From an uncultured Burkholderiales bacterium (GTDB lineage: Bacteria > Pseudomonadota > Gammaproteobacteria > Burkholderiales > Burkholderiaceae_E), in the NCBI GenBank assembly GCA_903831925.1, contig CAIKZV010000480.1, positions 1 to 8,884 of the forward strand: a DNA stretch of 8,884 nucleotides. Direction: 5' to 3'. How positions within the stretch are numbered: the stretch's first letter is position 1; the number at the start of each line of letters is the position of its first letter. Shown piece by piece: positions 1 to 7,891 of this stretch. The notes under the pieces are model-generated. The model was not told where the DNA came from. It was given only the letters and a program-made list of their open reading frames with translations, and did not search any database. A program made the translations under genes and the position numbers.

Positions 1-1283
<1,283 letters not shown>

Positions 1284-1325
1284 CAGCCCGCTATTGTCCC
1301 CCGAATCCGGGGAACACACCCATCT

Positions 1326-2306
1326 TTACTCGACTGTGGCACCCGACAGTTTGACGATGCGCCCCATTCGCTCGGTCTCGCTGCGGATCAGTGCAGTGAC
1401 TTTATCGGGCGTCATGTTCATCGGCACCATGCCCTGGGTGACCAACTGCTGGTCAACGAACTCGCGGTTGTTCAGCAGGGTGGCCACTGCCGCGTTCAAT
1501 TTTGTGATCACCTCGCGCGGCGTGCCGGCGGGCGCAAAAAAGGCATACCAGGCGCCGATGTCCATGTCCTTGTAACCGACCTCGGCAAAGGTCGGCACAT
1601 CGGGCAACAAGGCCGAGCGCTTCTCGCCTGAGATTGCCAGCGCCTTGACCTTGCCCGACTTCAGGAAGCCCTGAATGGTGGTGATCGCCGGAAAGGTGAA
1701 GACCACCTGACCGCCGATCACATCCGCCACCGCGAGCGCCGAACCCTTGTAGGGCACATGCACGATGTCGGTCGCAGTGAGCTTCTTGTACATCTCGCCC
1801 ATGAGGTGCGCCTGACTGCCCACCCCATAGGACCCATAACTGATCTTGCCCGACTGGGCTTTCGTATAGGCCACCAGTTCGCTGAAAGTGTTGACCGGCA
1901 GGGTCGAGGACACGACCAGCGCCAGATTCAGGTAGGCGACGGTTGCCACCGGCACGAAGTCGCGGGCCATGTTGTAGGACAGCGAAGAAAAGAGCACCGG
2001 GTTCAGCACGAAGGTGGCATCGTTGGTAAACAGCAGCGTGTAGCCGTCGGCCGGCGACTTGGCGACCGCTTCGGCACCGATCCCCGAGTTGGCACCGGGC
2101 TTGTTGTCGACCAGAACACTCTGCCCGAGCTGCTCGCTCAAGCGCTGCGCAACCGTGCGGGCCATGATGTCGGTCGCGCCACCCGGTGCATAGGGCACCA
2201 CGATGCGGATCGGCTTGTTGGGATAGGCGGTCTGGGCCTGCAAGCCACAGACCGGCGCCAGACTCATCATCGCCGCCAGGAAACCGGCCCTGAACCATCC
2301 ACGCAT
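1326..2306 (-). CDS. Bug/TctC-type periplasmic tricarboxylate-family solute receptor
   Basis: This is a tripartite tricarboxylate transporter (TTT) substrate-binding protein of the Bug family, 326 residues from the chosen start, which is the usual size. It begins with a signal peptide (residues 1 to about 25: MRG, a hydrophobic stretch, then GLQAQ) and the mature protein opens with the typical YPNKPIRIVVPYAPGG. Further family marks are PYAPGGATD at 38-46, PGANSGIGA at 70-78 and VPYKG at 184-188. Such proteins bind small organic anions, often carboxylates, in the periplasm and deliver them to a TctA/TctB permease or act as sensors. No permease is present here, as is common for orphan Bug genes. 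I chose ATG 2306 because AAGGGAG lies 7 bases before it and the signal peptide then has normal length. ATG 2339, with AGGA 7 bases upstream, is an alternative adding 11 residues. The gene follows the second monooxygenase on the same strand. The ligand cannot be read from the sequence. Confidence 0.93.
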   Translation of the reverse strand: MRGWFRAGFLAAMMSLAPVCGLQAQTAYPNKPIRIVVPYAPGGATDIMARTVAQRLSEQLGQSVLVDNKPGANSGIGAEAVAKSPADGYTLLFTNDATFVLNPVLFSSLSYNMARDFVPVATVAYLNLALVVSSTLPVNTFSELVAYTKAQSGKISYGSYGVGSQAHLMGEMYKKLTATDIVHVPYKGSALAVADVIGGQVVFTFPAITTIQGFLKSGKVKALAISGEKRSALLPDVPTFAEVGYKDMDIGAWYAFFAPAGTPREVITKLNAAVATLLNNREFVDQQLVTQGMVPMNMTPDKVTALIRSETERMGRIVKLSGATVE

Positions 2307-2348
2307 CGAATTGCTCCCTTGTCTCATTGTTTTGATCATCTGTTTTTC

Positions 2349-2375
2349 CTGCGCCGGCCGGACAGGCCAACGCAG
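2349..2375. repeat. Interrupted inverted repeat between the second BVMO and the Bug gene
   Basis: CTGCG (2349-2353) pairs with CGCAG (2371-2375), and inside it GGCC (2356-2359) pairs with GGCC (2365-2368). The two stems are separated by a two-by-two mismatch, and the loop is five bases. The element sits 12 bases after the monooxygenase stop codon in the direction of transcription and ends just before the AGGA that could serve the longer Bug start. No T-run follows it on the minus strand, so it is not a standard intrinsic terminator. It could slow exonucleases or adjust the ratio of enzyme to receptor mRNA, but chance pairing in GC-rich DNA is also possible. Confidence 0.35.
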
Positions 2376-2387
2376 ACCCGCTCAGGC

Positions 2388-4007
2388 TCAGGCTCGCAGT
2401 TCGAAGCCTTCATAACCGCTGGCAGCCACCTGATTGCACCGCTCGACATAGGGCGGAAAGCCCAGCAAAGGCATAAAGACCCGGGTTTTGCCCGGCACAT
2501 TGGCGCCGAGGTACCAGGAATTGCAGCCTGGGTATAAGGTGCCGCTCGCCACCGCATTCACATGACCGACCCATTCTTCCTGCGCCTGCGGCGTCGCCTC
2601 GATGCTGCGACGCTTGTTGGCGCGCATCCAGTCGATGCACCCGCCGATCCAGTTCACATGCTGCTCGATCGACACGATCATGTTGGTGAGCACCGACGGG
2701 CTGCCCGGACCCGAGATGGTGAACAGATTGGGAAAGCCCGCCACATTCAGACCGAGATAGGTGCGCGGACCGGCGCTCCAGGCATCCTTGAGTGCCAGCC
2801 CGTCACGGCCACGAATGTCGACCTTGAGCAGGGATCCGGTCATTGCATCAAAACCGGTGGCATAGACGATCACATCCAGGTCGAAGTCCTGTCCTGCGGC
2901 CCGCACGCCGGTCGGCGTGATCGCTTCGATGCCCTTGGGCCGGATGTCGACCAGCTTCACATGCGGCAGGTTGAAGGTGTCGAAATAGCCGCTATCGACA
3001 CACATGCGCTTGCAGCCGAGCACCTGCGTCGGACAGAGCAGATCGGCGGTGGCCGGATCCTTCACCATGCTGCGGATGCGCTCGTGCACATAGGCCTTGG
3101 CGATCTCGTTGGCTCGCGAGTCGATCATCAGGTCATTGAAGGACCGCTGAAAGCCGAGCCCACCGCGCTCCCATGCCTTGTCGAAAGCCTGTCGGTGCTC
3201 CTCAGGCGTGGCTCGCAAGGCCGGCCGGTCGGGCACCTGAAGGCGGGCGCCAAACGCCCCCATCATCTGGCTGTTGCGCTCGCGAAAGGCGGGGTATTCG
3301 GCCTTGACCTCGGCCTCGTAGGCCGGATCGAGGGGGGCGTTGTGCGCCGGAACGGAATAGTTGGCGGTGCGCTGAAAGACCACCAGTTCGCTGGCCTGCC
3401 CGGCAATGATCGGGATCGACTGAATGGCCGATGAGCCGGTGCCAATCACACCGACCCGTTTGCCGGTGAAATCGACCGGTTCATGCGGCCAGGCGCCGGT
3501 GTGATACGACTGCCCCTTGAATGAGCCCAAGCCGGGAAATTGCGGCATGTTGGTCGATGACAGGCATCCTGTGGCCATCACCAGATATTGCCCGCTCACC
3601 ACATCGCCGCGGTCGGTTCGCACCGTCCAGCGCGCACTCGACTCCTCGAATTGCGCCGACAGCACACGCGTCTCGAAGCGGATATCCGCTCGCAGATCGA
3701 AGCGATCGGCGACATGGTTGGCATAGCGCAGGATCTCGGGCTGCGGCGCGAAGCGCTCGGTCCAGTGCCAGTCCTGCTGCAGATCATTCGAGAACTGGTA
3801 GGAGTACTCCATGCTTTCGACATCGCACCGGGCACCCGGATAGCGATTCCAGTACCAGGTGCCACCCACACCGTCGCCGGCCTCGAAGACCCGCGCGCGA
3901 AGGCCCATCCCCCGGGCCTTGTGGAGCATGTACATGCCGGCAAATCCGGCGCCCACGACAATCAGGTCGAAGCCGACATCGACTTCAGGTTCAGGCAATG
4001 CACTCAT
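2388..4007 (-). CDS. Type I Baeyer-Villiger monooxygenase, cyclohexanone monooxygenase-like
   Basis: This is a 539-residue FAD- and NADPH-dependent monooxygenase that would insert oxygen next to a ketone to give an ester or lactone; it should be a soluble cytoplasmic enzyme. The FAD Rossmann motif GAGFAG is at residues 19-24. The BVMO signature [AG]GxWxxxx[FY]P[GM]xxxD is met exactly at 48-62, ending in an aspartate that matches an active-site aspartate of cyclohexanone monooxygenase. The fingerprint FxGxxxHxxxWP is met at 163-174, the NADPH motif GTGSSA is at 189-194, a Lys-Arg pair at 333-334 matches the region of the catalytic arginine, and ATGF is at 383-386. Length is normal. Two ATGs are adjacent (4010 and 4007). 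GGAG lies 5 bases before the second but only 2 before the first, so I chose 4007. It follows the upstream BVMO gene by about 10 bases, which contain its ribosome binding site, so the two are almost surely co-transcribed. The stop is followed one codon later by a second in-frame TGA. Substrate is unknown. Confidence 0.95.
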   Translation of the reverse strand: MSALPEPEVDVGFDLIVVGAGFAGMYMLHKARGMGLRARVFEAGDGVGGTWYWNRYPGARCDVESMEYSYQFSNDLQQDWHWTERFAPQPEILRYANHVADRFDLRADIRFETRVLSAQFEESSARWTVRTDRGDVVSGQYLVMATGCLSSTNMPQFPGLGSFKGQSYHTGAWPHEPVDFTGKRVGVIGTGSSAIQSIPIIAGQASELVVFQRTANYSVPAHNAPLDPAYEAEVKAEYPAFRERNSQMMGAFGARLQVPDRPALRATPEEHRQAFDKAWERGGLGFQRSFNDLMIDSRANEIAKAYVHERIRSMVKDPATADLLCPTQVLGCKRMCVDSGYFDTFNLPHVKLVDIRPKGIEAITPTGVRAAGQDFDLDVIVYATGFDAMTGSLLKVDIRGRDGLALKDAWSAGPRTYLGLNVAGFPNLFTISGPGSPSVLTNMIVSIEQHVNWIGGCIDWMRANKRRSIEATPQAQEEWVGHVNAVASGTLYPGCNSWYLGANVPGKTRVFMPLLGFPPYVERCNQVAASGYEGFELRA

Positions 4008-4020
4008 CATCTCTCCGGGA

Positions 4021-5541
4021 TCACTTGAAATTCAGGGCGCCGTCGTCGAGATCGGCAACAGGCAGTTCATCCTTCTCGGTCATGTAATCCTGACCGTGCT
4101 TCCAGGGGTGGCGATCGCCCTGCTTGGGCATCAGATGCAGTCCGCGCATGATGTAGCCCGGATTGAAATTGCCCGGATCAACCCAGGGCGACAAGGGCAT
4201 GCCCTGATCCTGCGGCCGCAGCGCCGGGGTCACGACCGTGGCATGCCGAGCTTCCATCTCCTTGAGCAGATGACAGATGAAATCGGCAACGATGTCGACC
4301 CGCAGCGTCCAACTCGCTCTGAAATAGCCGAAGACCCAAAGCATATTCGGCACACCGGTGAACATCAGCCCGCGATAGCTCACGGTGCTTGCGAAATCGA
4401 GCGGCTTGCCGTCGATCGAAAACGCGATGTCTCCGAGCACATTCAGATTGAAGCCGGTGGCGGTGATGATCACATCGGCATCGAGCTGGGCACCCGATTT
4501 CAGCAGCAGCCCGGTCTCGTTGTAGGTGTCGATCTCATCGGTGACAACCGAGGCTTTGCCACTGCGGATCCCCCGAAACAGATCGCCGTCAGGGATGAAG
4601 GCAATGCGCTGCTTCCAGGGCGCATAACGCGGTGTGAAATGTTTGGCGACATCGTAGTCTTCGCCGAGATAGGCCTTCACCCCACCCAGCAGTTCGCGGG
4701 TGACCGCCTCGGGCTCGGTCTCGCATCGACGGGTAAACACCGACTGATCGAACAGGATCTTGCGACGAACGATCTCGTGGATCCAGGTTTCGTCGATGTC
4801 GAGCTCGCGCAGGGTATCGGCGAGCACATTGGCATTGCGGCCAGTGATGAAGTAGGTCGGCGAGCGCTGCAGCAGCGTCACATGAGCACACTTTGCGGCG
4901 ATCGCCGGAACGATGGTGGCAGCGGTCGCGCCCGAGCCGATCACCACCACCCGCTTGCCGCTCAGATCGATGTCTTCGGGCCAATTCTGGGGATGGACGA
5001 TCTCGCCCTTGAAACGGTCCATGCCCGGCCATTCCGGCGTATAGCCCTGCGAGTGACGGTAGTAGCCCTGGCACATCCACAAAAAGCGCGTCGAGATGCG
5101 CAGTGTTTCGCCTGTGTCCAGACGGGTGACCTCGAGGTGCCACAGCCGGTCTTCGCCGGACCAGGCGGCTGAATCGATGCGGTGCCGGTAACGGATATGC
5201 CGGGCCAGATCGTTGTCGTCGATGACCTCTTTCATGTAGGTCAGGATCTTGTCGGCCGAGGCGATCGGTGCGCCGGTCCAGGGCTTGAAGCGGTAACCGA
5301 AGGTGTAAAGATCGCTGTCGGAGCGAATGCCGGGATAGCGGTGGGTGCGCCAGGTGCCGCCATAGTCATCCTGGGTTTCGAGTATGACGAAGCGGGTGTC
5401 GGGCGATTGCGTGGCGAGATGCCAGGCTGCGCCGATACCAGAGATCCCGGCGCCGACGATGAGCATGTCGAAGGTTTCGCCCGATTGGTCGGGCTTTGAG
5501 GCTGCCCGGGCGCTTGGCTCGGCGGTTGCGGTGCTTGTCAT
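4021..5541 (-). CDS. Type I Baeyer-Villiger monooxygenase, EtaA-like
   Basis: This is a 506-residue flavin monooxygenase of the EtaA/MymA-like branch of BVMOs. The mycobacterial EtaA oxidises ketones and activates the prodrug ethionamide. Visible motifs are the FAD site GAGISG at 30-35, the BVMO signature from Gly61 to Asp75 (GGTWRTHRYPG then IRSD), the fingerprint FKGEIVHPQNWP at 177-188, the NADPH site beginning GSGATAAT at 202, and ATGF at 361-364. Branch-typical stretches include SDSDLYTFGYRF near 74-85, LQRSPTYF near 224 and HFTPRYAPWKQR near 301. Both BVMO consensus patterns are matched without exception. Residues 1-22 form a polar, Ala/Ser-rich tail before the first beta strand. The frame is open further upstream, but the start at 5541 has GGAG 9 bases before it and the longer version would overlap the divergent peroxidase gene, so I rejected it. 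It is the first gene of the minus-strand run. Substrate range cannot be inferred; EtaA-type enzymes accept ketones and some thio-compounds. Confidence 0.94.
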   Translation of the reverse strand: MTSTATAEPSARAASKPDQSGETFDMLIVGAGISGIGAAWHLATQSPDTRFVILETQDDYGGTWRTHRYPGIRSDSDLYTFGYRFKPWTGAPIASADKILTYMKEVIDDNDLARHIRYRHRIDSAAWSGEDRLWHLEVTRLDTGETLRISTRFLWMCQGYYRHSQGYTPEWPGMDRFKGEIVHPQNWPEDIDLSGKRVVVIGSGATAATIVPAIAAKCAHVTLLQRSPTYFITGRNANVLADTLRELDIDETWIHEIVRRKILFDQSVFTRRCETEPEAVTRELLGGVKAYLGEDYDVAKHFTPRYAPWKQRIAFIPDGDLFRGIRSGKASVVTDEIDTYNETGLLLKSGAQLDADVIITATGFNLNVLGDIAFSIDGKPLDFASTVSYRGLMFTGVPNMLWVFGYFRASWTLRVDIVADFICHLLKEMEARHATVVTPALRPQDQGMPLSPWVDPGNFNPGYIMRGLHLMPKQGDRHPWKHGQDYMTEKDELPVADLDDGALNFK

Positions 5542-5561
5542 GGCGATGGTCTCCGTTTGAT

Positions 5562-5575
5562 GCCAGTTTACTGGC
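5562..5575. promoter_or_regulatory. Perfect palindrome in the divergent promoter region (candidate operator)
   Basis: GCCAGT, then TT, then ACTGGC: two 6-base arms pair perfectly around a 2-base centre. It lies in the 61-base gap between the divergent EtaA-like BVMO and cytochrome peroxidase genes. On the minus strand a TAAACT (plus positions 5565-5570), a weak -10-like hexamer, falls inside it, with a poor -35 candidate TTCGCC 18 bases upstream. A dimeric repressor bound here would block the BVMO promoter and could affect both directions. No regulator gene is in the window to pair with it. Alternatively it could be a small hairpin in the 5' leader of one transcript. Confidence 0.4.
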
Positions 5576-5602
5576 TCAGCCGGGCGGCGGCGAACCGGTA
5601 CC

Positions 5603-6817
5603 ATGGCGTCTCGACCGATTTCTGACTCATCGATGCCGCTGCCCCGTCGCCTCGCACTGACTGGCCTGCTGATCCTGGTCTGTTTGCTGGGCATCAGATT
5701 CCTGGGCCCGACCCAGCCGCCCTCTGCGCCCCCTGTGCCGCTCACCGAAGCTGCGCTCGGCAAACTGGCCTTCCACGACCCGGGCCTGTCGGCATCCGGC
5801 AAGCAGTCATGTGCAAGTTGCCATGCCGAGACGGCCGGTCATGCGGCACCCAATGCGCTGGCAGTGCAGCCTGGCGGCGCCGATCTGCTCAATCAGGGTC
5901 TGCGCGCCTCGCAGCCGCTGCGCTATCTCGCCACGAATACTGCGTTCCAGTTCGATGCGGAAGGCAAGGCATCGGGCGGCTTTTTCTGGGACGGGCGCGC
6001 TGACTCGTTTGCCCATCAGGCCGCCGGCCCTCTGCTCGGTGCCCGCGAAATGGCCAACCCTGACAAGGCATCGGTCGTTGGCAAACTCGCAAAAGCCGCA
6101 TGGGCAGGCGATTTCAAGGCGGTCTACGGCAAGGACATCCTGAGCGACACCGATCGCGCCTTCGACAAGCTGACCCAGGCCCTGCAGGCCTTTCAGCGGG
6201 ACGACATTGCCTTCAACGGCTTTTCGAGCAAATACGATTCGGTGCTCGCCGGCAAGGCCGAACTCAGCGCGCAGGAAGCCCGAGGTCTGGCGCTCTTTAA
6301 CGACGCCACCAAAGGCAACTGTGCGGCTTGCCATCCTTCCGAAAAATCAGCCGACGGCCGGCCGCCGCTCTTTACCGACTTCAGCTACGACAACCTCGGT
6401 GTCCCGCGCAATCCGGAGATCGCTGCCAATCGCGACCCGACCTACTTCGATCTCGGCCTGTGCGCTCGCCCCGACCTGAAAGCGCGCGAAGACCTGTGCG
6501 GCGCCTTTCGCGTGCCCTCACTGCGCAATGTCACCCTGCGTCAGGTCTACTTTCATAACGGCCGATACCGGTCCCTGAAAGACGCCCTGATTTTTTACGT
6601 TCAGCGCGATACCCATCCCGAACGCTGGTATCCGCGCAAGGCCGATGGCAGCGTCAACAAGTTCGACGACTTGCCCGCCCGCTGGCATGGCAATGTCAAT
6701 CGAAAGGAAGTGCCCTACGACCGCCAGCCTGGTCAGGCGCCAGCGCTCGATGAGCGCGAGATCGACGATGTGATCGCCTTTCTCGCTACCCTCGAAGACG
6801 GTTGGGGCACACGGTAA
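5603..6817 (+). CDS. Di-heme cytochrome c peroxidase, MauG family, N-terminally anchored
   Basis: This is a 404-residue protein of the bacterial di-heme cytochrome c peroxidase/MauG family, which reduces hydrogen peroxide or performs heme-based oxidations in the periplasm. Two heme c sites are clear: CASCH at 70-74 and CAACH at 240-244. Other family marks are FFWDGRA near 127-133, with a Trp positioned between the hemes in sequence, GPLLGAREMAN near 142-152, GLCARPDL and EDLCGAFRVPSLRN (Cys287 and Cys299), and VYFHNGRYRSL near 315-325. Residues about 17-34 form one hydrophobic segment after an Arg pair. There is no clear cleavage site or lipobox, so it is probably an N-terminal membrane anchor with the heme domain in the periplasm. 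The start is uncertain: ATG 5603 has only weak purine-rich sequence before it, and ATG 5633 (ten residues shorter) has none. It diverges from the BVMO operon and converges on the next gene with 11 bases between stop codons. Whether it acts on peroxide or a protein or organic partner is unknown. Confidence 0.92.
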   Translation: MASRPISDSSMPLPRRLALTGLLILVCLLGIRFLGPTQPPSAPPVPLTEAALGKLAFHDPGLSASGKQSCASCHAETAGHAAPNALAVQPGGADLLNQGLRASQPLRYLATNTAFQFDAEGKASGGFFWDGRADSFAHQAAGPLLGAREMANPDKASVVGKLAKAAWAGDFKAVYGKDILSDTDRAFDKLTQALQAFQRDDIAFNGFSSKYDSVLAGKAELSAQEARGLALFNDATKGNCAACHPSEKSADGRPPLFTDFSYDNLGVPRNPEIAANRDPTYFDLGLCARPDLKAREDLCGAFRVPSLRNVTLRQVYFHNGRYRSLKDALIFYVQRDTHPERWYPRKADGSVNKFDDLPARWHGNVNRKEVPYDRQPGQAPALDEREIDDVIAFLATLEDGWGTR

Positions 6818-6828
6818 TGGGGTAAGGA

Positions 6829-7809
6829 TCAGGCGGCTGAGCGCATCCCCTTCAGGCGCGCATCGATGATCGCCTCGGCCTCGCGCACGATGCGCGAGAC
6901 CAGTTCGGCGCAGGTCGGAATGTCGTGAATCAGACCCTGTACCTGACCGGCCGACCAGATGCCGGCATCCGGGTCGCCGAATTCATAGACGCCGCGGCCA
7001 CGCTGACCTGCCACCAGATGACGCAGATCGTCGATGGTGGCGCCGCCCTTGCTCTCGATCGCCACAACTTCGCGGCTGACGGTATTGCTGGCCACGCGCG
7101 AGGTGTTGCGAAGGGTGCGGAAGATCAGCTCGGTGGCGCGCTCGTCATTGGCAACGATCTGCTCCTTGATGCGCTGATGGATCGGGCTTTCGACGGTGCA
7201 CATGAAGCGCGTGGCCATGTTGATCCCCTCGGCACCCAGTGCCAGAGCGGCTACCAGTCCGCGTGCGTCACCGAAACCACCCGAGGCGATCATCGGGATC
7301 TTGACCTTGTCGGCCGCAGCCGGGATCAGGATGAGGCCAGGCGTATCGTCCTCGCCGGGATGGCCGGCACATTCGAAGCCGTCAATCGAAATCGCGTCGG
7401 CGCCAATGCGCTCGGCCTTGAGTGCATGACGCACCGCAGTGCATTTGTGGATCACCTTGACACCGGCCTTCTTAAGCTCGGTGATGTGCTCCTGCGGATT
7501 GTTGCCGGCAGTCTCGACGATGCGAACCCCAGAATCGATGATCGCCTGACGGTATTCGGCATAAGGCGGCGGCGTGAGCGTGGGCAAGATCGTCAGGTTG
7601 ACGCCGAAGGGCTTGTCGGTCAGTTCACGACAGCGGGCGATCTCACGACGCAGATCATCGGGCGTGGGTTGGGTGAGCGCTGTGATGAAGCCCAGCGCAC
7701 CGGCGTTTGCCACCGCCGCAACGAGTTCGGCACGACCGACCCATTGCATGCCGCCCTGCACGATCGGATGCTCGACGCCGAACATTTCGGTAAATCGGGT
7801 TTTAATCAT
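6829..7809 (-). CDS. FMN-dependent NADH:quinone reductase of PA1024 type (nitronate monooxygenase-like)
   Basis: This is a 326-residue TIM-barrel FMN enzyme. Databases would usually call this family nitronate monooxygenase or 2-nitropropane dioxygenase. The sequence closely follows the Pseudomonas aeruginosa PA1024 group, which was reclassified as NADH:quinone reductase lacking nitronate activity. From memory, shared blocks are GVEHPIVQGGMQWVGRAE at 11-28, LPTLTPPPYAEYR near 75-87, VIHKCTAVRHALKAER near 119-134, SIDGFECAGHPGEDD at 141-155 (with His150), IASGGFGD near 174-181 in the FMN phosphate region, and RGVYEFGDPDAGIWSAG near 272-288. The start ATG 7809 is preceded by AGAGGAG with a 5-base spacer. 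It lies 82 bases after the hydrolase gene on the same strand, so co-transcription is possible, and converges on the peroxidase gene. Likely roles are two-electron quinone reduction that avoids radical formation, or NAD(P)+ regeneration. The exact electron acceptor is inferred by family resemblance only. Confidence 0.9.
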   Translation of the reverse strand: MIKTRFTEMFGVEHPIVQGGMQWVGRAELVAAVANAGALGFITALTQPTPDDLRREIARCRELTDKPFGVNLTILPTLTPPPYAEYRQAIIDSGVRIVETAGNNPQEHITELKKAGVKVIHKCTAVRHALKAERIGADAISIDGFECAGHPGEDDTPGLILIPAAADKVKIPMIASGGFGDARGLVAALALGAEGINMATRFMCTVESPIHQRIKEQIVANDERATELIFRTLRNTSRVASNTVSREVVAIESKGGATIDDLRHLVAGQRGRGVYEFGDPDAGIWSAGQVQGLIHDIPTCAELVSRIVREAEAIIDARLKGMRSAA

Positions 7810-7891
7810 GACTGCTCCTCTAGGGTGTCTCGATAGGATTGAAGTAAGCGGCGTCGCGAGATCTGGTGAGATTCAGACCCGATGGCGGGAC

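Noticed and set aside
1299..1312. Short hairpin CCCCG-AATC-CGGGG between the Bug and YgiQ genes as a terminator
   Set aside because: The stem is only 5 base pairs and no T-run follows in the direction of transcription. It is too weak to call.
1903..2306. Lipoprotein signal in the Bug receptor (Cys in the signal peptide)
   Set aside because: The residues before the cysteine (APV) do not fit a lipobox, and the mature start YPNKP is that of ordinary secreted Bug proteins.
5542..5802. An 87-residue N-terminal extension of the EtaA-like BVMO, starting at 5802
   Set aside because: It would overlap the start of the divergent peroxidase gene, its sequence is rich in Arg/Pro/Gly with no domain, and ATG 5541 has a proper ribosome binding site and a normal family N-terminus.
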